A DNA stretch of 64,000 nucleotides from Pleomorphomonas carboxyditropha (GCF_002770725.1 NZ_NQVN01000014.1:1-64000), one strand, 5' to 3'; positions 1 to 8,185 are shown, counted from the stretch's first letter. The notes: generated by a model from the letters alone, not told the origin. Numbers and translations are program-made.

Positions 1-751
1 TGGCGCCGATGCGGCCGTCGAGGCCGATGCCGCGCGCCACCTGCTGCACGTCGGCGCCCACCTTCTCGCAGAGGTCGGCGATCTCGTTGATGAAGGTGAT
101 CTTCATGGCCAGGAAGGCGTTGCCGGCATACTTGATCAGTTCCGAGGTGCGGCGCTTGGTGAACAAGAGCGGCGCCTGGTTGAGGTAGAGCGGCCGGTAG
201 ACCTCGGTCATCACCTCGCGGGCCCGCTCGTCCTCGTAGCCGATGACGATGCGGTCGGGCCGCTTGAAGTCGTCGATGGCGGCGCCCTCGCGCAGGAACT
301 CGGGGTTGGAGACGACGGCGACGTCGGCGGCCGGATTGGTCTCGCGGATGATGCGCTCGACCTCGTCGCCGGTGCCGACCGGCACGGTCGACTTGGTGAC
401 CACCACGGTGAAGCCGGTCACGGCGGCGGCGATCTCGCGGGCCGCCGCATAGACGTAGGAGAGGTCGGCGTGGCCGTCGCCGCGCCTGGACGGCGTGCCG
501 ACGGCGATGAACACCACGTCGGCCTCGGCCACCGGGCCGGCGAGCTCGGTGGAGAACGTCAGCCGCCCGGCCTTGACGTTGCCGTCGACCAGCGCCTCGA
601 GGCCGGGCTCGTAGATGGGGATCTCGCCGCGCTCCAGCGCCGCGATCTTCTCCACCGCCTTGTCCATGCACACAACGTCATGGCCGAAGTCGGCAAAGCA
701 CGTCCCAGATACCAAACCAACGTAGCCGGATCCTATCATCACGATCTTCAT
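1..751 (-). CDS. ugd: UDP-glucose 6-dehydrogenase, 3' part beyond the window edge
   Basis: Oxidises UDP-glucose to UDP-glucuronate with two NAD+, a cytoplasmic step supplying precursors of acidic exopolysaccharide or capsule. About 250 N-terminal residues are present. They open with a Rossmann motif (MKIVMIGSGYVGLVSGTCFA), followed by VFIAVGTPSRRGDG, the STVPVGT motif, NPEFLREG and the start of the central helix (ELIKYAGNAFLAMKITFINE), all diagnostic of the UDP-glucose/GDP-mannose dehydrogenase family. The catalytic-cysteine domain lies outside the window. The ATG at 751 is 21 bp downstream of the stop of the epimerase gene on the same strand, so the two are probably cotranscribed. Family is certain; UDP-glucose as substrate is inferred from the closest motif match. 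Confidence 0.93.
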   Translation of the reverse strand, partial: MKIVMIGSGYVGLVSGTCFADFGHDVVCMDKAVEKIAALERGEIPIYEPGLEALVDGNVKAGRLTFSTELAGPVAEADVVFIAVGTPSRRGDGHADLSYVYAAAREIAAAVTGFTVVVTKSTVPVGTGDEVERIIRETNPAADVAVVSNPEFLREGAAIDDFKRPDRIVIGYEDERAREVMTEVYRPLYLNQAPLLFTKRRTSELIKYAGNAFLAMKITFINEIADLCEKVGADVQQVARGIGLDGRIGA

Positions 752-772
752 GAATATGCTCTCTCGAAAATA

Positions 773-1732
773 TCAGTTGAACTTGCCGCCACTTTCAGTG
801 CCCCAACGCGTCAGAGCCGTCTCGATAGCGTTTGGATATTCCCGACCCTGGGAGGTCAACCATCCTGGATAGATGTCGGTCGATCGCACGAGCTTCATGA
901 CGCGGTCGGGATGAATTCCGATGTGAAAGGCATCCAGCAATTTGAGCAGCCGAGCCCCGGCAAGTACCAGTGCCTTGGGAACCAGGAACGTGCGAGCCTT
1001 CGGGAAATGACCATCAATCATGGCCGTGATGATCTGCTCGAGTGTGTAGCGCTGGGGATAGGCACCGTTAAACAGGATAAACGGCTCCGCCTTGCTCCGC
1101 GCAAACTCGATCGCGTCAAGAAGATCCTCGACGTATATGCAGGCTTTGATCGTGTCTTTGCGGCCCGGATAAATGAAGAAGCCCTTCTTGAGGAGCGTCG
1201 CCAGCCTCGTGAAGTTGCCGCCTTCACCGCCGCCAAATACGACCGCCGGGCGTACGATGGTCAGCTTTCTGCCTGAAACGGATTCGAGCCACTGTCTGTG
1301 GACACGCTCGGATATCAGTTTCGAATATCCATAAGCCGACTCCGGCGCCGGCGGTGTTTGCTCGGTCTTCATCTCCTCACTCGGGCCATATACCGAAATC
1401 GAGCTCGTGAAAATGATTTCGTTAACGCCATTCCGAGCGGCAAAATCCGTAACCGACAGCGCGCCAAGGATGTTGGTTTCGTAGTATTCATGGGTCGGAT
1501 GACCCGGCGTCGTGTGAACAGCCGCGAAATTGTAAATTCGGCTGACCGCGCCATCGACCCAGAAGGCCGACAGATCGCGGACGTCTGCAATCCGATAGTC
1601 GACGCCGGGCAGCGTTTCGCGCTGCGGCTTGATATCGACCGAGACAACCTCAATGCCCTCGGCAACCAGACGCCGTGTGAGATGGGTTCCGATAAATCCG
1701 GAACCGCCGAAAACAATGACTTTATCGCTCAA
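773..1732 (-). CDS. NAD-dependent epimerase/dehydratase (extended SDR)
   Basis: A 319-residue nucleotide-sugar epimerase/dehydratase of the extended short-chain dehydrogenase family. The N-terminal NAD-binding motif GGSGFIGTH is at about residues 9–17, a TSSISVYG serine strand lies near residue 110, and the catalytic YxxxK is seen as YGYSK. The C-terminal half is the variable substrate domain, so the exact sugar nucleotide cannot be named. The start is an unusual TTG at 1732: AAGGAG lies 6 nt upstream and no in-frame ATG is nearby. It precedes ugd by 21 bp and follows a NusG-like gene on the same strand, the layout of a surface-polysaccharide operon. Base composition is less GC-rich than in the neighbouring sugar-catabolic genes, as is common in polysaccharide loci. 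Confidence 0.85.
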   Translation of the reverse strand: MSDKVIVFGGSGFIGTHLTRRLVAEGIEVVSVDIKPQRETLPGVDYRIADVRDLSAFWVDGAVSRIYNFAAVHTTPGHPTHEYYETNILGALSVTDFAARNGVNEIIFTSSISVYGPSEEMKTEQTPPAPESAYGYSKLISERVHRQWLESVSGRKLTIVRPAVVFGGGEGGNFTRLATLLKKGFFIYPGRKDTIKACIYVEDLLDAIEFARSKAEPFILFNGAYPQRYTLEQIITAMIDGHFPKARTFLVPKALVLAGARLLKLLDAFHIGIHPDRVMKLVRSTDIYPGWLTSQGREYPNAIETALTRWGTESGGKFN

Positions 1733-1979
1733 TGAAATCTCCTTGCCGCTTCAGCCTTACTGTCTTCCGAAGGGCCTCCAATACGGCGTAAGCACACTTC
1801 CAACGTTCGATAAATCATATCCCGAACGCTGCACTCACCAGACAAAAGCTACCGCACTCCGGGTGAAATCGCCTCACCGCGGACCAATCGCACCACCGTC
1901 GCGAATGAACAGCCCAAAGACCGTTCTCCCACGCCTCGACCGGAGGCTATCAACGCATCGATACCCAGCCAGGTGGCGG

Positions 1980-2543
1980 TCAGGCCACTTTCAGGATCAT
2001 GTCCCGGGAAACGCCCGTCCGGACCTGGCTTCCCATCAAGCTCATCAGCAATACCAGCCGGTTGCGCCCGTCGAGCCGCTCGATGACGCCGAGCTGCTCG
2101 GCGAACGGGCCGGCCCTGAGGCGCACCGTCATGCCGGGCTGCAGCGGATCGACGAATTCGAGAATGCCGTCGGCATCGGTCGAGGCCACCAGCGTCTCGA
2201 CGATACCCGGCCTGATCGCCAGGGGAGAATCGCCGTTGGTCACCAGCGACCGCACGCCCAGCGTTCCGTTGATCGACCGCCAGCGCGCCCGCAGCGGATC
2301 CATGCGCACGAAGACATAGCCGCGAAAGACGGGCGCCGTGGTGGCGATCGTCTTGCGGGCGTGGCGGCGCGTCACCCTTTCAAGCGGGGAAAAAGTGCAG
2401 AAACCCTGGCGGCGGAGATTGTCGACCGCGACGCCTTCCCGCTGCGGCTGTGTCATGGCGGCAAACCAGCGTTCGCCATCCGGAGGCCCATCGAAAGCGG
2501 CCTCGGACACGCCAGCAGCCTTTTGGGACAATGAACTTTCCAT
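1980..2543 (-). CDS. NusG/RfaH-like transcription antitermination factor
   Basis: A 187-residue protein with an N-terminal NGN domain (RWFAAMTQPQREGVAVDNLRRQ, then FRGYVFVRMD near the middle, the classical NusG phenylalanine/glycine strand) and a C-terminal KOW-type segment (PGMTVRLRAGPFAEQLGVIERL). It is longer at the N-terminus than housekeeping NusG. Its place at the head of a polysaccharide operon is typical of specialised paralogues (RfaH, UpxY or TaA class), which ride on RNA polymerase to let it transcribe long sugar operons. The ATG at 2543 is preferred because AAGGGG lies just upstream; an in-frame ATG at 2624 has no such site. A recruiting ops-type sequence was not recognised. The dedicated operon is presumably the one continuing left of the window. 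Confidence 0.82.
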   Translation of the reverse strand: MESSLSQKAAGVSEAAFDGPPDGERWFAAMTQPQREGVAVDNLRRQGFCTFSPLERVTRRHARKTIATTAPVFRGYVFVRMDPLRARWRSINGTLGVRSLVTNGDSPLAIRPGIVETLVASTDADGILEFVDPLQPGMTVRLRAGPFAEQLGVIERLDGRNRLVLLMSLMGSQVRTGVSRDMILKVA

Positions 2544-2643
2544 AAGGCCCCTTCTTACGCCCACACACGCCGACGCCCCGGACTGCAAGCGACCCGCGAC
2601 GGACACCGCCGGGAGCCATGGCAACTCTTGCCACCGAATTGCA

Positions 2644-2673
2644 ATTATCCTGCCAGTTTATTTGCTTCCACAA
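2644..2673 (-). promoter_or_regulatory. candidate sigma-70 promoter of the NusG-like gene
   Basis: Read on the minus strand: TTGTGG at 2673–2668, an 18-nt spacer, then GATAAT at 2649–2644. This would give a leader of roughly 95 nt before the ATG at 2543. It is a pattern match only. Confidence 0.4.
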
Positions 2674-2906
2674 CACAACCAGCCTAAGCGGCTCCGGCGA
2701 CGGAAACGTGACGCCTCATCGGCATCGCATCATAATGGCAGAATTACAGGCGCCCCCTTTCAAAACAATTGCTTATCTACAAATCGACCAGGCCCGAAGG
2801 CCGTGAAAAACCGAAATCCAATGTGGCTTCCGAACGGTCCACCCAACCCTGGCCATCCGGAAAATCCGTTAGTCAACGGTACTTTCGATTGAGTGACGCT
2901 GTCAAC

Positions 2907-2929
2907 ATCCGCCTTGCAGGAAGGCGGAT
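2907..2929 (-). terminator. hairpin after the GntR gene
   Basis: A perfect 9-bp inverted repeat (ATCCGCCTT / AAGGCGGAT) with a 5-nt loop lies 35 bp beyond the GntR stop. There is no T-run after the stem on the minus strand, so intrinsic termination would be weak. It may instead stabilise the transcript. Confidence 0.4.
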
Positions 2930-2963
2930 TCAAATCCACCCGATGGTGAATCCGCGCCGGCGC

Positions 2964-3701
2964 CTATACCTGGATGACGAGGTTGACGCGGTTGCTGGGT
3001 GTCAGCAGCAGCGAGCGCTGCAGCGGCGTGCCCGCCGCGTCGAACACCGTCTTCTCCACCTCGAACAGCGGCTCGCCGCTGCGGCAGTTGAGGCGTTCGC
3101 GCTCCTCGGCGCCGGCGAGGCGGACGTTGATCACCCGGCGGGCGTGACGGACCTCACGGCCGTAGCGGGTCTTCAGCAGCCGGTAGATCGAGCTGGCGCC
3201 GACGATCTCGGTGGCGAGATCGGGAAACAGCGCCAGCGGAAAGTCGGAGATCTCGATGGTCATCGGCGCGTCGGCGGCCATGATCAGGCGGCGGATGGTC
3301 AGGATAGGCGCGCCCCTCTGGATCGCCAGCTTCTGGGCGAGGGCGCCGTCGGCGGCGCCTTCGGCGACCCCGAGCAGCACCTTGCTGACCTTGTAGCCCT
3401 GCAGCGAATAGGTTTCCGAGAAGCCGGCGAGGTCGACCAGGCTGGTTTCCATGCGGCGGAAGGACACGAAGGTGCCCTTGCCGTGCCGCTTCTCCAGGAG
3501 GCCTTCCTCCTGCAACTCGCTGATCGCCCGCCGCACCGTGATGCGGCTCACCGCATATTGCTCGCAGAGCTGCGTCTCGGTCGGCACCGGCTCGCCGGGC
3601 GCATAGCGTCCGCTGCGGATCGCCTCCGTCAGGCTGTTCTTGAGCTGGAGATACAGCGGCGAAGCGTCCTGCCTCGCGAGGCTGTCGGCGGGCTGGGACA
3701 A
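2964..3701 (-). CDS. GntR/HutC-family transcriptional regulator (UTRA domain)
   Basis: A 245-residue repressor. The N-terminal winged helix is seen at about residues 12–77 (LYLQLKNSLTEAIRSGRYAPG, TETQLCEQYAVSRITVRRAI, the EEGLLEKRHGKGTFV wing), followed by a UTRA effector domain ending in the typical FEVEKTVFDAAGTPLQRS segment. HutC-type regulators commonly sense phosphorylated sugars or amino-acid derivatives. TTG at 3701 is chosen as start because GAGGAG lies 10 nt upstream; a longer form from 3764 would begin with unrelated arginine-rich sequence. It is divergent from the deglycase–kinase pair, so it most likely controls that pair (compare FrlR or FraR of Amadori-compound operons). A candidate operator is at 3875–3886. 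Confidence 0.88.
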   Translation of the reverse strand: MSQPADSLARQDASPLYLQLKNSLTEAIRSGRYAPGEPVPTETQLCEQYAVSRITVRRAISELQEEGLLEKRHGKGTFVSFRRMETSLVDLAGFSETYSLQGYKVSKVLLGVAEGAADGALAQKLAIQRGAPILTIRRLIMAADAPMTIEISDFPLALFPDLATEIVGASSIYRLLKTRYGREVRHARRVINVRLAGAEERERLNCRSGEPLFEVEKTVFDAAGTPLQRSLLLTPSNRVNLVIQV

Positions 3702-3843
3702 GACGGCTTTTCTCCTCGGTTCGGGATGCAGGCGCCGGTCGACGTGACGGCGACCGTGCCACATAACGTCCGCCGAGTCACCGTTGCCGCGGGCGCTGCC
3801 TGTCGCCGGCGCCGGGTCGGCCGGCCTTGCCCTCAGAACGGCG

Positions 3844-3886
3844 TTGACAGACCTCGGCGCGCCATATTAGCCTATATGACGTCATA
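3844..3886 (+). promoter_or_regulatory. promoter and operator of the deglycase operon
   Basis: TTGACA at 3844–3849 is a perfect -35 box, with TATTAG at 3865–3870 (15-nt spacer) as possible -10. Directly after it is a perfect 12-bp palindrome TATGACGTCATA (3875–3886), 22 bp before the ATG at 3909. Its position over the start of transcription suits repression by the divergent GntR/HutC regulator. The core TGACGTCA recurs in the promoter of the LacI gene at 6982–6989. Confidence 0.55.
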
Positions 3887-3908
3887 GGACGTTATCAAGG
3901 ATTCAATC

Positions 3909-4886
3909 ATGACGGAAGTGGTGAAGAACGTCGAGGCGGCGGTGAAGGCGGCGGCCGCCCGCGAGGCGGTGACGGACATGTTCTTCGTGGCCTGCGGCGG
4001 CTCCAACGCGCTGCTCATGTCCGGCCATTACGCGGTCGAGCGCGAGGCCGAGAAAATCGCCAGCTTCTCCTACAGCTCCGCCGAGTTCCTGGCGCGGGCG
4101 CCGAAGCGCCTCGGCAAGGGTTCGGTCGTCATCCTGTGCTCGCACTCGGGCAACACGCCGGAAACGGTGGCCGCCGCCAAATATGCCCGCGAGGCCGGCG
4201 CCCTGACCATCGCCTTCACCAACCTCGAGAATTCGCCGCTCGATCAGGCGGCCGAGGCGACCATCCTCTACCAGTACAATCCGCTGGCCGTCTCCGAGGA
4301 TCACGCGGCGCCGATGCTGATGCGCCTGGTGTTCGGCATTCTCGCCGCCCGCGAGGGCAACGGCAAGCTCGGGAAGGTCGAGACGGCGCTCGCCGGCATG
4401 GGCAAGACCATCGAGGCCGTCATCGCCCGCCACAAGCCGTCGATCGCCGCCTGGGCCGAAAGTTCCAAGCGCGAGCCGGTCATCTACACCATGGGCTCGG
4501 GCGCCAACTGGGGCTCGGCCTATTCCTTCGCCATCTGCATCCTGCAGGAGATGCAGTGGGTGCATTCGGCGGCCATCCACGCCGGCGAATATTTCCACGG
4601 CCCCTTCGAGGTGACCGACTTCGACGTGCCGTTCATCATCCTGAAGGGCCTCGGCAACGCCCGCAAGATGGACGAGCGGGCACTGGCCTTCGCCGAGAAA
4701 TACTCCAAGCGCCTGCTGGTGCTCGACGCCGCCGAGTTCGGCCTCGAGGCGCTGGCCGGCGACGCCGCCGAATATCTGACGCCGATGCTGTTCACGGCGC
4801 TGCTGCGCGCCTATGCCGTGGCGCTGGCCGACAGCCGCGGCCATCCGTTGACCGTTCGCCGCTACATGTGGCGCATGGAATACTGA
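3909..4886 (+). CDS. SIS-domain sugar-phosphate deglycase (FrlB/FraB-like)
   Basis: A 325-residue cytoplasmic protein with two SIS (sugar isomerase) domains, resembling fructoselysine-6-phosphate or fructose-asparagine-6-phosphate deglycases and the isomerase half of GlmS. The first SIS domain has FVACGGSNALLMSG near residue 26 and the phosphate loop CSHSGNTPET near residue 78; the second has YTMGSGANWGSAYSF. The stretch HAGEYFHGPFE puts Glu227 and His230 where FraB-type enzymes carry their catalytic acid/base pair (by analogy). The expected reaction splits a 6-phosphofructosyl-amino acid into glucose 6-phosphate and free amino acid. It is followed 82 bp later by a PfkB kinase that would supply the substrate. 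GlmS-like amino-sugar isomerisation is the alternative, but no glutaminase domain is present. Confidence 0.8.
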   Translation: MTEVVKNVEAAVKAAAAREAVTDMFFVACGGSNALLMSGHYAVEREAEKIASFSYSSAEFLARAPKRLGKGSVVILCSHSGNTPETVAAAKYAREAGALTIAFTNLENSPLDQAAEATILYQYNPLAVSEDHAAPMLMRLVFGILAAREGNGKLGKVETALAGMGKTIEAVIARHKPSIAAWAESSKREPVIYTMGSGANWGSAYSFAICILQEMQWVHSAAIHAGEYFHGPFEVTDFDVPFIILKGLGNARKMDERALAFAEKYSKRLLVLDAAEFGLEALAGDAAEYLTPMLFTALLRAYAVALADSRGHPLTVRRYMWRMEY

Positions 4887-4968
4887 TAGCTTAGGGGCCG
4901 GGCGGACCACCGCCCCGCCCGCGTCCCGCGTGAGGTTGGCCGTGCCGCGACGGCCGAAAGGATGAGTG

Positions 4969-5814
4969 ATGGCTGCTTCGGTGTCCTCGCCGGCCCTGCT
5001 CGGCATCGGCGACAATGTGGTGGATTTCTACAGGGATCGCGGCGAGTTCTTTCCCGGCGGCAACGCCGTCAACGTGCCGGTGCTGGCCAGGCGCTACGGC
5101 CTTGCCCGAGCCGGCTACATCGGCCTGATCGGCAACGACGCCGAGGGCGCCCACGTCCGCGACAGCCTGACGCGGGAGGGCATCTGGATCGACCGGCTCC
5201 GGCAGGCGATCGGCCCGAACGGCAAGGCGGTCGTGTCGCTCGACGACAAGGGCGACCGCGTCTTCCTGGGCTCCAACAAGGGCGGCATCCAGCGGGCGCT
5301 CGCCCTGCGCATGGACGCCGAGGACATCGAAGCCATCGAGAGCTTCGGCAATGTCCACACCTCGGTGTTCAGCTATATCGAGCCCGAGCTGCCGAAGATC
5401 CGGGCGCACGCGCAAACGCTGACCTTCGACTTTTCGACCCATCGCGACCCCGCCTATATCGCGTCGGTCGCCCCGCATATCACCGGCGCCTTCCTGTCCG
5501 GCTCCGGCCTTGCCGACAACGACATCGACGACCTCATCGGCTACGTCGCCGGCTTCGGCGTCGCCACGGTCGGCGTGACGCGCGGCAGCGATGGCGCTTT
5601 CTGGCTGGCCGACGGCCGGCGCTACCGCCAGGGCATCAAGCCGGCGGACGTAGTGGATACGCTGGGAGCCGGCGATTCGTTCCTGGCCGGCTATCTCACC
5701 GGCATTCTGACCGGCCGGCCGATCGAGGCCGCGCTCGATTTCGCCGCCGAATGCGCCGCTGCCACCTGCAGCTATTTCGGCGCTTTCGGCTACCCCCATC
5801 CCGCCGGCGGCTGA
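4969..5814 (+). CDS. PfkB-family sugar kinase (FrlD/FraD-like)
   Basis: A 281-residue ribokinase-family enzyme. It opens with LLGIGDNVVDFY, the truncated N-terminus typical of fructoselysine 6-kinase rather than of ribokinase, then FFPGGNAVNVPVLARR (substrate-binding GGN motif) and ends with the anion-hole/catalytic-base motif DTLGAGDSFLAGY near residue 225, where the Asp is the base. It would phosphorylate an imported Amadori compound on C6 of its sugar part for the SIS deglycase upstream. ATG at 4969 is chosen; it follows GAAAGGA by a short spacer, and a GTG one codon upstream is possible. The two genes form an operon; the assignment to Amadori catabolism rests on the pair and on the nearby amino-acid ABC importer. 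Confidence 0.8.
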   Translation: MAASVSSPALLGIGDNVVDFYRDRGEFFPGGNAVNVPVLARRYGLARAGYIGLIGNDAEGAHVRDSLTREGIWIDRLRQAIGPNGKAVVSLDDKGDRVFLGSNKGGIQRALALRMDAEDIEAIESFGNVHTSVFSYIEPELPKIRAHAQTLTFDFSTHRDPAYIASVAPHITGAFLSGSGLADNDIDDLIGYVAGFGVATVGVTRGSDGAFWLADGRRYRQGIKPADVVDTLGAGDSFLAGYLTGILTGRPIEAALDFAAECAAATCSYFGAFGYPHPAGG

Positions 5815-5871
5815 GACCGCCGTGCCCGTCGGGATGCTCCACCCCCTTCCGGCCGTGGCCCGGTGGCGGTC
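5815..5871. terminator. possible bidirectional terminator between convergent genes
   Basis: GACCGCC at 5815–5821 pairs with GGCGGTC at 5865–5871, enclosing GC-rich sequence between the kinase stop and the LacI stop. There is no T-run, and the loop is long. Support is weak. Confidence 0.25.
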
Positions 5872-6958
5872 AGATGGCCGCCATCATCCGGCGCGGCGCG
5901 CCGATCGAGCCTCTTTCGATGAAGCGGGTGGGCAGAACGCAGTGGCGGGCGGGCGGCGATGCGCCGTTGATGCGGGCGATCAGCAGCTCGGCCGCCTGCG
6001 TGCCCATGTCGTAGACCGGCTGGTCGATGACGCTGATCGGCGGCGTCGTCACCGACGTCCACTCGGCGTCGTAGAAGGAAACCAGCGACAGATCGTCGGG
6101 AATGCCGCGGCCCAGCGTTCGCGCCGCCTTGAAGATCTCGAAAGCCACCAGGCTGTCCGAGGCCAGGATGGCCGTCGGCGGCGTCTCGCCGGACAACAGC
6201 CGTTCGATCGACGCCCGCTGCTGGCCGGCCGGGGCGCTGCCGGCAAGGCAGATGCCGCGCTCGGGCCCGTCGATGCCGGCGGCGCGGCAGGCGGCGAGGA
6301 ACCCGTCGACGCGCGCCTTGACCGACGAGGTATAGAGCTGCTCCATGCCGGTAAAGACCGGCGGCTCGGCATTGAGCGCGGTGACGTAGGCGAGACGCCG
6401 GTGACCGGCCGCCACCAGGCGCATCGTGGCGGCGAAAGCCGCGTCGCGATCGTCGGTGGCCACAACGTCGGCGGCGAGGCCTTCGATCGGCCGGTCGAAC
6501 AGCACCAGCGGCCGCCGCGACCGGACGATGTCCCTGAGATGGGCGATGGTGCGGTTGTCGGCCGGCGTGACGATCAATCCGTCGACCCGCTTGCCGACCA
6601 GCACCTTGAGCGCCGCCTTCTCCGCTTCCACCTCCTCGCCGGAATTGGCCAGGATGACGTTGAAGCCGTGCCGGTGGGCGGTGTCGGAAATGCTGCGCAC
6701 GGCAATGCCGAAGAAGGCGTTCTCGATATCGCCGACCACGATGCCGATGGTGCCGGACTTGCCGGTGCTCACCGAGCGCGCCAGTTCGTTGGGCCGGTAA
6801 TCGAGCGCCTTGGCGGCCGCCTGGACGCGCAGCTTCACCTCCTCGCTGACCGGGCCGTAGCCGCCGAGCACGCGGGCCGCGGTGGCCTTGGAGACCTCGG
6901 CGCGCCGCGCCACGTCGGCCACCGTCACCGGGCGAGGGGGAGAAGTTTTCCTATCCAT
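5870..6958 (-). CDS. LacI-family transcriptional regulator
   Basis: A 362-residue repressor with the LacI helix-turn-helix and hinge (VTVADVARRAEVSKATAARVLGGYG, then KALDYRPNELARSV) and a periplasmic-binding-protein-like effector core (GTIGIVVGDIENAFFG, LVLFDRPIEGLAADVVATDD, ILASDSLVAFEIFKAAR). It is divergent from the polar amino-acid ABC importer and probably represses it. Two palindromes in the divergent spacer, 6980–6996 and 7016–7029, are candidate operators; the second has an ACCGGT core like the gluconate-type LacI sites. The ATG at 6958 is preferred over a GTG at 6970, though neither has a strong ribosome site. A ligand related to the Amadori substrate is an inference from position. 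Confidence 0.88.
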   Translation of the reverse strand: MDRKTSPPRPVTVADVARRAEVSKATAARVLGGYGPVSEEVKLRVQAAAKALDYRPNELARSVSTGKSGTIGIVVGDIENAFFGIAVRSISDTAHRHGFNVILANSGEEVEAEKAALKVLVGKRVDGLIVTPADNRTIAHLRDIVRSRRPLVLFDRPIEGLAADVVATDDRDAAFAATMRLVAAGHRRLAYVTALNAEPPVFTGMEQLYTSSVKARVDGFLAACRAAGIDGPERGICLAGSAPAGQQRASIERLLSGETPPTAILASDSLVAFEIFKAARTLGRGIPDDLSLVSFYDAEWTSVTTPPISVIDQPVYDMGTQAAELLIARINGASPPARHCVLPTRFIERGSIGAPRRMMAAI

Positions 6959-6979
6959 GGGCTGTAGCACTACATAGCG

Positions 6980-6996
6980 ATTGACGTCACGTCAAT
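6980..6996. promoter_or_regulatory. palindromic operator candidate ATTGACGTCACGTCAAT
   Basis: Perfect 8-bp arms around a single central C, 22 bp upstream of the LacI start. It contains TGACGTCA, the same core as the palindrome in front of the deglycase gene, so either autoregulation by LacI or cross-control by the GntR repressor is possible. Confidence 0.5.
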
Positions 6997-7015
6997 GTCG
7001 CAATAACCTCCGAAC

Positions 7016-7029
7016 TGAGACCGGTCTCA
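7016..7029. promoter_or_regulatory. LacI-type operator candidate TGAGACCGGTCTCA
   Basis: A perfect 14-bp palindrome with central CG and an ACCGGT core, the classical form of LacI/GalR-family sites. It is placed between the LacI gene and the ABC importer it faces. Confidence 0.55.
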
Positions 7030-7312
7030 CACTACATACAAGTTGGATCGGGCGTTGAAAATAAGTGTGCCGGGCCGCTTTGCGCCAACATCAACCGGCA
7101 TAGTTGGACAATCGCAGGTTCTGCCACCGCGTTACAGGGATACGACGTGGGGTAGAACCTTATATGGGCGAAGTCGAAAGATTTTTACTTCGCTTTCCAA
7201 AGAAATCCGGCCGGGAGCTCGGCAACGCGTCCGTCCGGAACAGACGGTTTCCGCTGCGGAAAGGCGCGACGGAGACAGAGACCAGCAGTCCAAACAACAA
7301 GGAGAACAGCAC

Positions 7313-8146
7313 ATGATCAGCAGCGCCATGAAGGGGTTGGGCCGTCACGTCCGGGCCTTTGGCCTTATGGCCGTTCTAGCCGGCAGCGGCGCCTCGGCGG
7401 CCCTGGCCGCCGGCGACAATCCCTACGACCTGATCGATCCCACCAGCATCAGCGTCGGCACCATGGGCGACGCCAAGCCCTATGCCTTCGTCGACGCCAA
7501 TGGCCAGTTCAGCGGCTTCGACATCGAATTCTTCCTCAACATCGCCTCCCGCATGGGCTTCGACAAGGACCACGTCACCTTCACTGGCCAGGACTTCTCG
7601 GCCCTGATGCCGTCGGTGGCCAACGGTCGCTTCGACGTGGCGGTGGCGGCCATCGGCACCACCGAGGCCCGCAAGAAGACGGTCGACTTCTCGGACGGCT
7701 ATCTCGCCGGCTACCTGACGGTGCTGACCTCCGATGCCTCGATCACCACGCCGGAAGGTCTCAAGGGCAAGCGTCTCGGCGTCGTACAGGGCACCTTGCA
7801 GGAGATCTATGCCGAGAAGAACTTCACCGGCACGGACATCGTCAAGTTCCCGGACAACAACTCAGCGGTCTCGGGCCTCAACAACGGCACGGTCGATGCT
7901 CACTTCCTCGATTACGAGGCGGCCAAGCAGTATGGCGAGACCTATCCGGCGCTGAAGCTCGCGGTCAACATTCCGTCCTTCGACGCGCCGGCCGGCTTCG
8001 TCGTCCGCAAGGGCAACGACGCCTTCCGCAAGGCGCTCAACGACAACCTGCACGCCGCCATGGAAGACGGCACGTGGCGGGATCTTTACCAGAAGTGGTT
8101 CCCGGGCTCGCCGATGCCCGACCAGTACCTGCCGTCGAAGAAGTAA
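7313..8146 (+). CDS. polar amino-acid ABC transporter, periplasmic binding protein
   Basis: A 277-residue family-3 extracellular solute-binding protein. A signal peptide (about residues 1–32, ending ...ASAALAA) precedes a mature part with the family pattern [28 protein letters not shown], then [23 protein letters not shown] and [16 protein letters not shown]. It should capture an amino acid or amino-acid conjugate in the periplasm. The ATG at 7313 is preferred because AAGGAGA lies just upstream and the signal peptide starts there; a longer ORF begins at 7043. A strong hairpin and then the fused permease–ATPase gene follow. The neighbourhood suggests fructosyl-amino acids as ligands, but the sequence alone does not show this. 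Confidence 0.88.
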   Translation: MISSAMKGLGRHVRAFGLMAVLAGSGASAALAAGDNPYDLIDPTSISVGTMGDAKPYAFVDANGQFSGFDIEFFLNIASRMGFDKDHVTFTGQDFSALMPSVANGRFDVAVAAIGTTEARKKTVDFSDGYLAGYLTVLTSDASITTPEGLKGKRLGVVQGTLQEIYAEKNFTGTDIVKFPDNNSAVSGLNNGTVDAHFLDYEAAKQYGETYPALKLAVNIPSFDAPAGFVVRKGNDAFRKALNDNLHAAMEDGTWRDLYQKWFPGSPMPDQYLPSKK

Positions 8147-8153
8147 GGCTGCC

Positions 8154-8185
8154 CGCCGCGCCCGGACATCGTTCCGGGCGCGGCG
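8154..8185 (+). other. intercistronic hairpin after the binding-protein gene
   Basis: A perfect 13-bp stem (CGCCGCGCCCGGA / TCCGGGCGCGGCG) with a 6-nt loop starts 7 bp after the stop. No T-run follows. It is probably a barrier to 3' decay that raises binding-protein levels relative to the membrane component. Confidence 0.65.

Larger units (their letters stand above)
2544..2963. other. 420-bp intergenic region
   Basis: Gap between the NusG-like gene and the GntR gene, both on the minus strand. It holds a candidate minus-strand promoter (2644–2673), a short hairpin next to the GntR stop (2907–2929) and relatively AT-rich sequence around 2640–2790. ORFs here have no family features and no plausible ribosome sites. 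The drop in GC marks the border between the polysaccharide locus and the sugar-catabolic island. Confidence 0.6.
6959..7312. other. 354-bp divergent control region
   Basis: This spacer separates the LacI gene from the binding-protein gene. It carries the two palindromes listed separately and an AT-rich stretch around 7155–7200 that includes a TATAT-type -10 candidate near 7161. An in-frame extension of the binding-protein ORF runs back to 7043 but codes for arginine/glutamine-rich sequence before the real signal peptide and is not considered coding. Confidence 0.6.

Noticed and set aside
7043-7312. N-terminal extension of the amino-acid binding protein
   Set aside because: The in-frame sequence before 7313 has no family similarity and would bury the signal peptide; a strong ribosome site precedes 7313.
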